DNA of 51,837 nt from DATAEU01 sp046735355 (GTDB lineage Bacteria; Actinomycetota; UBA4738; HRBIN12), in contig JBKPTC010000058.1 of the NCBI GenBank assembly GCA_046735355.1, positions 1 to 51,837 of the forward strand, in the 5' to 3' direction. The notes under the pieces were generated by a model, which ran no database searches, was not told the DNA's origin, and saw only the letters and a program-made list of their open reading frames with translations. Below are positions 44,459 through 51,837 of the stretch, one piece after another (position 1 is the first letter of the stretch; every line of letters begins with the position of its first letter). Made by a program: the position numbers and the translations under genes.

Positions 44459-45649
44459 TCAACTCGCGGCGGCGGCGGGATGCTCGATCTGCGGCGGCGG
44501 CGCGACGCGGCCGTCGAGGTACGCGCGCGCGATCATCGCCATGAACGCGTGGACCTCGTCCTCGCTCCACGCGAACGGTCCCTGTCGCTGCCCGCGGCTG
44601 GCGAGTCCGCGCTGGACCGACTCGCAGGCGCGCCAGTCCTCGCGGTTGGTGATGTCCCAGAACTCCGACGCATAGCCGGGGTCGAACCCCGGGCGCTCCG
44701 TGGCCTCCGGCGGAAACAGCCACGCGCACTCGACGCGCGTGCGGCCGGGGGCGAGCGGCTCCATGCGGTGCGTCATGACGTAGTCCGGATGCAGGCTGAT
44801 CAGCAGGTTGGGGAACAGGCCGAAGTAGTACACCTCTCGCGCCTGCTTGTCGGTCAGCCCGGGAACGCGCACGCCGAGGCTCTCGCCCGACAGCGACATC
44901 GTTGCCGCGTGCTCCTTGAGCTCCATCGAGCCACCGACCCAGCACCCGTCGTGCGGGAAGTTCTCGCCGCTGTCGGTCGGCGTCACCTCGCACAGCTCCG
45001 GATGGATCGAGGGACAGTGGTAGCACTCGTGGTAGTTCTCCGTGATCCCCTTCCAGTTGGCCTCGACGACGTACTCGTGCGACTCGGCGACGATCATCCG
45101 CTCGGGCGACCACGGCGCGACGAGCTGCTCGAGGTTCCCGACATGCTCGTCCAGCGTGGGCGCGTCACCCGACGCGTTCACGAAGACCCATCCGTGCCAC
45201 TCGGCGACGCGAGCCGGGATCAGCGGGAAGTCCGCCTTGTCGAAGCCCGGCACGTCGCCGAACCGCGGCGCTCCCGCCAGCCGTCCGTCGAAGGCGTAGA
45301 CCCACGCGTGGTACGGACACTTGATCGCTCGGAGGTTCGTCGTCGTACCCGGCTCGAGCAGCTCGTGGCCGCGGTGACGGCACACGTTGTAGAAGGCGCC
45401 GAAGGTTCCGTCGTCGGTGCGGACGAGCAGGATCCCCTCGTCGCCGACGCGCACGGCCTTCTGGTCCCCCGGCCTTGCCAGATCGTCGGACCGGCCCGCG
45501 CAGACCCACGATCCCTCGAACAGATGCCGCCGCTCCCACGCGAGGACGTCGTCGGACAGGTACGCCTCGGCGGGCAGCGTTCGAGCGCCGGCCAGCCCGG
45601 AGGCGACGGGCCGCAACAGTGCGGCGTCGATCGGCGACGGACCACCCAC
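44459..45649 (-). CDS. Rieske [2Fe-2S] aromatic-ring-hydroxylase-type oxygenase, alpha subunit
   Basis: 396 residues. The Rieske centre is CRHRGHELLEPG...CPYHAWVYAFDG, about residues 88-115. The mononuclear iron site is NWKGITENYHECYHCPSIHPE (two histidines) with a later aspartate in FDPGYASEFWD. The overall form resembles the glycine-betaine/carnitine/stachydrine demethylase group (GbcA-like), which removes N-methyl groups as formaldehyde. No reductase partner is in the window. GTG at 45649 has TTGGGAGG 6 bases upstream. It lies just upstream of the DmdA-like, MetV and MetF genes, which suggests a shared methyl-group pathway. Confidence 0.88.
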   Translation of the reverse strand: MGGPSPIDAALLRPVASGLAGARTLPAEAYLSDDVLAWERRHLFEGSWVCAGRSDDLARPGDQKAVRVGDEGILLVRTDDGTFGAFYNVCRHRGHELLEPGTTTNLRAIKCPYHAWVYAFDGRLAGAPRFGDVPGFDKADFPLIPARVAEWHGWVFVNASGDAPTLDEHVGNLEQLVAPWSPERMIVAESHEYVVEANWKGITENYHECYHCPSIHPELCEVTPTDSGENFPHDGCWVGGSMELKEHAATMSLSGESLGVRVPGLTDKQAREVYYFGLFPNLLISLHPDYVMTHRMEPLAPGRTRVECAWLFPPEATERPGFDPGYASEFWDITNREDWRACESVQRGLASRGQRQGPFAWSEDEVHAFMAMIARAYLDGRVAPPPQIEHPAAAAS

Positions 45650-45759
45650 GGCGAACCTCCCAATATTGAATGGCGGTTCAGCTACTCTAGGGCAGGTGAT
45701 CGGCCGATTTCCAGTCGACGTGCTGACTCGAAGTTGTACCGGGAGTCAGCGACCGCCGG

Positions 45760-47436
45760 TCATGCGAACGGCCCGGCCGCGTGGACGCGCTCGCCCTCGA
45801 CCAGCGTGAGCAGCGCGTTCGCATCCGCGATCTCTCCGACCGGGTGGGCGAACAGGTTGCGATCCAGCACGACCAGATCGGCGTACTTGCCCGGCTCGAT
45901 CGAGCCCGTGACACCGTCGAGGTGGTTGACGTACGCCGAGCCGATCGTGAAGGCCGCGATCGCCGCCGGCAGGTCCAGCCGTTCGTCCGGCAGGAACGGC
46001 TCGGTGAGCGCCGGATCGTCGGCCTCGGCGTAGGCGTACCCGCTCGCGGCCGTCCGATTGACGGCGACGTGGATCTCCTCGAGCGGGTCGGCGCTCGAGA
46101 CCGACCAGTCGCTGCCGAAGGCGAGGACGGCTCCGGCGCGGCGAAGGCTCGCGAACGGATACTGCCATGCTCCCCGCTCCGGCCCGATGAACGGCAGCGT
46201 CAGGTGCACCATCTGGCCCTCGTTCACGGCCCACAGCGGTTGCGCGTTGGCCACCGCGCCGAGGGTCCGGAACCTCGGAACGTCGTGCGGATGCACGATC
46301 TGGATGTGCGCCAGGTGATGACGCAGGTCGTTCATGCCGTTGGCCGTGCGCGCGGCCTCGACGGCGTCGAGCGATTCGCGCACCGCTCGGTCGCCGAGCG
46401 CGTGGAAGTGCACCTGGAAGCCGAGCGTGTCGAGACGCGTGACATAGTCCTTCAACGCCTCCGGCTCGACGAACGACAGCCCGTTGTTGTCGGTCGGGTG
46501 GCCGTGCGCGTCGAGGTATGGCTCGAGCGTGCCGGCAGTGAAGTTCTCGACGATGCCGTCCTGCATGATCTTGACGCTCGTCGCGCGGAAGCGTCCGTCC
46601 GTCGCTCGCTCGCGGGCCTCGATGAGCTCCGGGATCTGCTCGGCGCCGCGGTGCCGATCCCACCACAGCGCGCCCACCACGCGCGCGGTCAGCTCCCCGT
46701 TTCCCGACAGCCGCAGGTACGTCTCGAGCGTCGGATCGCTGCCGCCGACGATCGCGTCCTGCCACGCCGTGATGCCGAGCGCGTGCAGATGCCGTTGCGC
46801 GACGCGCAGGCCCTCGGCCCACTCCTCCGCCGTCGGTTCGGGAGCGTGCCGTTCGACCAGGCGCATCGCGCCCTCGTGCAGCGTGCCCGACGGCGTGCCG
46901 TCCGGAAGGCGTTCGATCCGGCCGTCCGACGGATCGGGCGTCGAGGCCGTCACGCCGGCGAGTTCGAGCGCGCGCGAGTTGACCCACGCGCTGTGCCCGT
47001 CGCGGCTGGGAAGGAACGCCGGGCGATCGGGAACGAGGCCGTCGAAAACGTCGGTCGTCGGCGCCCCGCCCGGGAAGACGTCCATCGACCATCCACCGCC
47101 GAGGATCCACGCGTCGTCGGGGCGCGCCGCGGCGTAGTCGCGGACGATGCGAACGTAGTCCGCGAGCCCGTACGCGTCGCTCAGGTCGCACCGCAGCATC
47201 TCCACGCCGGCGCTCGGCGGATGGACGTGCGCGTCCTGGAAGCCGGGCAGCAGCATCGTGCCGCCGAGGTCGATCACCTCGGTCGACGCGCCCACGAGCT
47301 CGCGCACCTGTTCGTCGGTGCCGACGGCCGCGATCCGACCGTCCCGCACGGCGACGGCCTGCGCCCACCGGCGGGTGGCATCGAGGGTGTAGACCGCGCC
47401 GTTCACGAGAACGAGATCCGCGTGCTGCATCGACAC
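45760..47436 (-). CDS. YtcJ-like amidohydrolase family 3 protein
   Basis: 558 residues. It begins with the sandwich part ADLVLVNGAVYTLDATRRWAQA and the metal motif LPGFQDAHVHPPSAG. Further positions appear as FHALGDRAVRESLDAV, HHLAHIQIVHPHDVPRF and FGSDWSVSSADPLEEI. The C-terminal sandwich includes GSIEPGKYADLVVLDRNLF. The substrate is unknown. GTG at 47436 is preferred because GGAGGAA lies 6 bases upstream; ATG 47430 is possible. It is the gene directly upstream of the Rieske oxygenase on the same strand and may supply its substrate; that is inference. Confidence 0.9.
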   Translation of the reverse strand: MSMQHADLVLVNGAVYTLDATRRWAQAVAVRDGRIAAVGTDEQVRELVGASTEVIDLGGTMLLPGFQDAHVHPPSAGVEMLRCDLSDAYGLADYVRIVRDYAAARPDDAWILGGGWSMDVFPGGAPTTDVFDGLVPDRPAFLPSRDGHSAWVNSRALELAGVTASTPDPSDGRIERLPDGTPSGTLHEGAMRLVERHAPEPTAEEWAEGLRVAQRHLHALGITAWQDAIVGGSDPTLETYLRLSGNGELTARVVGALWWDRHRGAEQIPELIEARERATDGRFRATSVKIMQDGIVENFTAGTLEPYLDAHGHPTDNNGLSFVEPEALKDYVTRLDTLGFQVHFHALGDRAVRESLDAVEAARTANGMNDLRHHLAHIQIVHPHDVPRFRTLGAVANAQPLWAVNEGQMVHLTLPFIGPERGAWQYPFASLRRAGAVLAFGSDWSVSSADPLEEIHVAVNRTAASGYAYAEADDPALTEPFLPDERLDLPAAIAAFTIGSAYVNHLDGVTGSIEPGKYADLVVLDRNLFAHPVGEIADANALLTLVEGERVHAAGPFA

Positions 47437-47499
47437 CGGGGCTTCCTCCGTCGCTCGGGGTGCTCGTCCGATCGAGCCGGCGGAGTGTAGTCGAGGACG

Positions 47500-49094
<1,595 letters not shown>

Positions 49095-49098
<4 letters not shown>

Positions 49099-49145
49099 CG
49101 GGCGCTCCGGGCTGCGGATCGAACGTTGGGCTGGTGGGTGGACAT
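49095..49145 (-). CDS. Leader peptide overlapping the ABC-F start codon
   Basis: 16 codons: MSTHQPNVRSAARSAR, then TGA. The stop shares bases with the ABC-F ATG (ATGA). A ribosome site GAGGAG lies about 5 bases upstream, and no equal site precedes the ABC-F ATG itself. Translation of the ATPase should therefore depend on ribosomes that finish this peptide. The layout recalls leader peptides that control ABC-F resistance genes. It is too short to confirm by codon statistics. Confidence 0.6.
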
Positions 49146-49214
49146 GAGGACTCCTCGACGGATGCGGCCGGCAGGGACACGGCGCGGTGGTCGAGGCGAC
49201 GTCACATGCGGTGC

Positions 49215-49220
49215 AGTGTA
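49215..49220 (-). promoter_or_regulatory. -10 box (TACACT) of the leader / ABC-F transcript
   Basis: TACACT on the minus strand. The predicted start near 49208 leaves about 63 bases before the leader ORF, so this transcript has a long leader, unlike the leaderless genes in the window. Confidence 0.55.
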
Positions 49221-49301
49221 GCCCAAGCCGATGCAAGCCCTGCGTACCGGGGCGTGCGACCGGGAATGGACTTCCGGAGAACTGATGCCTGGAGGTGCGG
49301 G

Positions 49302-49727
49302 ATGCCGAAGCGCCGAGGGGGCGACGACCTGCCGAGCACGCTCGAGCGGTCGCCCAAGAAGGCACGGGAAACCTGGAAGAAGACGCACGACAGCGCGGTC
49401 GAGAGCTACGGCGAAGGCGAGCGGGCGCACCGAACGGCCTTCTCGTCGCTCAAGCACTCGTTCGAGAAGGTCGGCGACCACTGGGAGCCGAAGGACGAAA
49501 ACGGCCCGTCGGATCCGAGGGCCGAGCGAGGTGGCGCCGACGCCCGCCGGGGGCGCGGCGAGTCGTTCGGCGGCGTCGACGTCGAGGGCCACTCGAAGGA
49601 CGAGCTCGTCGCGATGGCGAAGAAGGCGGGCGTCACCGGATACTCGCGCATGAACAAGGCCGAGCTGGGACGAGCGCTCGCGAAGGCGAACGACCGCGCG
49701 ACGGCCCGGGCGCGACGCTCGGCCTAG
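49302..49727 (+). CDS. ChaB-domain protein with a Rho-N-like C-terminus
   Basis: 141 residues. The first 65 match the ChaB domain (DDLPSTLERSPKKARETWKK ... HSFEKVGDHWEPKD). A disordered, charged middle follows, then an N-terminal Rho-like/SAP-like helix pair (HSKDELVAMAKKAGVTGYSRMNKAELGRAL). ChaB was first linked to cation transport in E. coli, but its actual role is unclear; a nucleic-acid-binding role is as likely given the C-terminus. GGAGG lies 6 bases before the ATG at 49302. It is followed by ligB. Confidence 0.85.
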   Translation: MPKRRGGDDLPSTLERSPKKARETWKKTHDSAVESYGEGERAHRTAFSSLKHSFEKVGDHWEPKDENGPSDPRAERGGADARRGRGESFGGVDVEGHSKDELVAMAKKAGVTGYSRMNKAELGRALAKANDRATARARRSA

Positions 49728-49780
49728 CTCGCGATCCCATCTCCGCGAGCACGGCGCGTCAACCGTGCGATGCTCGAGAC

Positions 49781-51346
49781 ATGCTCCTCGCCGACGTCGC
49801 CGCAACGTCGACCGACGTCGCCTCGACCCGGTCACGGCTGGCCAAGATCGAGCGCCTCGCCGAGACCTTGCGCGCGTGCTCGCCCGAGGAGATCCCGGTC
49901 GCGGTCGCGTTCCTTTCGGGCGTCGTCCCCGGAGGCGCCACCGGGATCGGTTGGGCTGCGCTCCGTGGCACGGCTCCTCCGGCCGATCCCCCGCCCAGGC
50001 TCGGGCTCCTCGAGGCGAACGGCGCGATCGCACGGATCCGCGGGCTCGGAGGAACGGGCTCGCGCGCGGCCCGCGCGGACGAGCTGGGCGCCCTGTTCGG
50101 TGCGGCGACGGAGGGGGAGCAGTCGTTCCTGCGCGGGCTGCTGTCGGGCGAGATCCGCCAGGGCGCGCTCGAGGGCGTCATGGCCGACGCCGTCGCCAGG
50201 GCCGCCGGCGTCCGAACCGAGGAGGTTCGGCGAGCTGCGATGCTGTGCGGCGACCTCTCGGTCGCCGCGCTCGCGGCCGTCCGCGGCGGGTCGGACGCGC
50301 TCGCGGCGTTCCATCTGCAGCCGATGCGGCCGATCCAGCCGATGCTCGCGCAGACCGCGGACGACGTCGCCGACGCGTTCGAGCGGATCAGGCCCGCATC
50401 GGTCGAGTGGAAGCTGGACGGCGCTCGCATCCAGGTTCACCGCGTCGACGACGAGGTCCGCGTATTCACGCGGAACCTCGCTGATGTGACGTCCCGGGTG
50501 CCCGAGATCGTCGACGCCGTTCTCGGTCTCCCGTTCCGATCGCTGGTCCTCGACGGTGAGGCGATCGCGTTGCACCCCGACGCACGACCGTTCCCGTTCC
50601 AGGTGTCGATGTCACGGTTCGGAACGCGCACCGGCGAAGGAGACGGGGTGCCGCTGTCGCCGTTCTTCTTCGACATCCTCTTCGTCGACGGACGCGACGT
50701 GCTCGACGAGCCGCTCCGCACGCGCGCGTCCTTGCTCGCCGCGCTTCCGGTGGAGCTGCGGGTGCCGACGCTCGTGACCGACGACGCGAACGCGGCCGTC
50801 GCGTTCCTCGACGACGCGCTGGGACGCGGGCACGAGGGCGTGATGGTGAAGTCGCTCGACGCGCCGTACGAGGCGGGCCGCCGCGGCGCCGGATGGCTGA
50901 AGGTCAAGTTTGCGCACACGCTCGACCTCGTCGTGCTCGCCGCCGAGTGGGGGCACGGCCGACGACAGGGATGGCTGAGCAATCTGCACCTCGGAGCGCG
51001 CGACCCGGAGGCGGGCGGGTTCGTCATGCTCGGCAAGACGTTCAAGGGCATGACCGACGAGATGCTGACGTGGCAGACGGAGCGCCTGCTCGAGCTCGAG
51101 GCGGCGCGCGACGCGCACACGGTGTACGTGCGACCCGAGCTCGTCGTCGAGGTCGCGTTCGACGGGGTACAGCGAAGCTCGCGATACCCCGGCGGCCTGG
51201 CGCTGCGGTTCGCGCGGATCAAGGGGTACCGGCCGGACAAACGGCCCGTGGACGCCGACACGATCGAGACGGTCCGGGCGATCGTAGTCGGGAGCCGGCG
51301 GGCTGCCGGAGGCGGATCCCGCGCCGGCCGTCCGACACGCGCTTGA
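49781..51346 (+). CDS. ligB: ATP-dependent DNA ligase LigB type
   Basis: 521 residues. An N-terminal DNA-binding domain (VAVAFLSGVVPGGATGIGWAALRG ... QSFLRGLLSGEIRQGALEGVMADAV) is followed by the nucleotidyltransferase domain with the adenylated lysine in EWKLDGARIQVHR (motif I, about 218). Motif III is PFFFDILFVDG, motif IV EGVMVKS and motif V WLKVKF. The OB domain ends the protein (VVEVAFDGVQRSSRYPGGLALRFARIKGYR). It resembles mycobacterial LigB closely along its length. Such ligases act in repair alongside the NAD-dependent LigA. No ribosome site precedes ATG 49781; a weak -10 (TGCGAT, 49766-49771) lies 9 bases upstream. Confidence 0.95.
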   Translation: MLLADVAATSTDVASTRSRLAKIERLAETLRACSPEEIPVAVAFLSGVVPGGATGIGWAALRGTAPPADPPPRLGLLEANGAIARIRGLGGTGSRAARADELGALFGAATEGEQSFLRGLLSGEIRQGALEGVMADAVARAAGVRTEEVRRAAMLCGDLSVAALAAVRGGSDALAAFHLQPMRPIQPMLAQTADDVADAFERIRPASVEWKLDGARIQVHRVDDEVRVFTRNLADVTSRVPEIVDAVLGLPFRSLVLDGEAIALHPDARPFPFQVSMSRFGTRTGEGDGVPLSPFFFDILFVDGRDVLDEPLRTRASLLAALPVELRVPTLVTDDANAAVAFLDDALGRGHEGVMVKSLDAPYEAGRRGAGWLKVKFAHTLDLVVLAAEWGHGRRQGWLSNLHLGARDPEAGGFVMLGKTFKGMTDEMLTWQTERLLELEAARDAHTVYVRPELVVEVAFDGVQRSSRYPGGLALRFARIKGYRPDKRPVDADTIETVRAIVVGSRRAAGGGSRAGRPTRA

Positions 51347-51434
51347 GGCCATCTCGACGCATGCGCGGGCGGCTGGGCCGCCCGGGTCAGCCTGCCGGCT
51401 CGAGGTTACCGTGCCCAGATGCGGCGGATCGCTC

Positions 51435-51791
51435 TTACTCGGATTCGAACAGCTGGAAGAACACGGGGAAGGTCAGCAGCAGTCCGAGAGCGAACAGGAC
51501 GACGCTGGCCGTGAGGATCGGTTTCGGGTCGGGATCGCTGTCTCGCCAAAGCGCCGAGAGAACGACCGCGACGATGACGAACACGGCGGTCGCGATGATC
51601 GTCTTGCCCATCAGCGGACCGACGGAGTCGGACCATTGAAGGAAGTCGGCGAACCCCTCGCTCGCCTCCGACAGGGTCGTCAAGATGCCGAGCACGAACG
51701 CGCCGACGCCCGCCGCAACGAGCATCGCCGCGAAGGGCCCGAACGGGCGAGTCGGCCATTCATCGGTCATGACGGTGTCTGTACGCGCCAT
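51435..51791 (-). CDS. Small three-helix membrane protein
   Basis: 118 residues. Three hydrophobic segments are visible: FAAMLVAAGVGAFVLGILTT, KTIIATAVFVIVAVVLSALW and ILTASVVLFALGLLLTFPVF. A short cytoplasmic N-terminus precedes them. AGGAGGA lies 3 bases before the ATG at 51791, which supports that start over the internal ATG. I do not recognise the family. It is 8 bases from the end of another minus-strand reading frame at the window edge, so it is probably part of an operon that continues outside. Confidence 0.75.
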   Translation of the reverse strand: MARTDTVMTDEWPTRPFGPFAAMLVAAGVGAFVLGILTTLSEASEGFADFLQWSDSVGPLMGKTIIATAVFVIVAVVLSALWRDSDPDPKPILTASVVLFALGLLLTFPVFFQLFESE

Positions 51792-51799
51792 CGCTCCTC

Positions 51800-51837
51800 C
51801 TACGAGACGGGTGCCGACTTGGTGATCAGGGCCCCGA
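51800..51837 (-). CDS. Possible 3' end of a further minus-strand gene
   Basis: At the right edge the minus strand is open up to a TAG (51800-51802) and ends in GALITKSAPVS. The start lies outside the window. Only twelve codons are visible, so this is a guess based on spacing to the next gene. Confidence 0.3.
   Translation of the reverse strand, partial: GALITKSAPVS

Overview
The window is a high-GC, gene-dense chromosomal segment that most resembles an actinobacterium (Actinomycetota), probably a lineage distant from the cultured model genera. The evidence is a complete Pup-proteasome locus (ARC/Mpa, Dop, Pup, PrcB, PrcA, PafA) followed by PafB-PafC, TatA, TatC and a HelY-type helicase, which is the gene order known from mycobacteria. 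An Lnt-Ppm1 fusion, a DUF4193 protein, a DUF3866 protein and a LigB-type DNA ligase agree with this. No rRNA, tRNA, CRISPR array, phage or insertion sequence was recognised.

Layout. 1-5,240: 3' end of gcvPB; a cyclic-di-GMP-I riboswitch in front of a secreted CAP-domain protein; a zinc-less DksA/TraR-like protein, an MDR oxidoreductase, a small secreted protein, an SRPBCC protein and a decayed gene. 5,270-11,200: a 917-residue surface protein with DUF11-like repeats, the Lnt-Ppm1 fusion and DUF4193. 11,269-20,760: a YtcJ-like amidohydrolase, a compact reverse transcriptase, an Lrp/AsnC regulator, a lipoprotein coupled to a divergent membrane AAA+ metalloprotease, cysS, an M24 peptidase and a lipid kinase. 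20,841-40,209: helY, an alpha/beta hydrolase, tatC, tatA, pafC, pafB, DUF3866, pafA, a cupin, prcA, prcB, pup, dop, arc, trmI, a sulfur-carrier/TtuA fusion and an HtrA-type protease. 40,386-49,145: MetF, MetV, two DmdA/GcvT-like proteins, a Rieske oxygenase, a second amidohydrolase, and an ABC-F ATPase with an overlapping leader ORF. 49,302-51,837: a ChaB protein, ligB, a membrane protein and the edge of another gene.

How the genes work together. Pup, Dop, PafA, ARC and PrcAB form one protein-tagging and degradation pathway. PafBC is the neighbouring DNA-damage regulator and TatAC the twin-arginine exporter. MetF, MetV, the two DmdA-like proteins and the Rieske oxygenase read as a module that strips methyl groups from small methylated compounds and oxidises them through tetrahydrofolate. 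trmI and the TtuA fusion both modify the T-loop of tRNA and overlap by 4 bases.

The points most worth following are: the riboswitch, whose P1 strand can alternatively pair over the ribosome binding site (a predicted ON switch); the small stand-alone reverse transcriptase; the in-chain TtuB-TtuA fusion; the leader peptide that ends on the ABC-F start codon; and a recurring promoter layout (a TANNNT-like box 6-10 bases before an ATG or GTG) that predicts many leaderless mRNAs.
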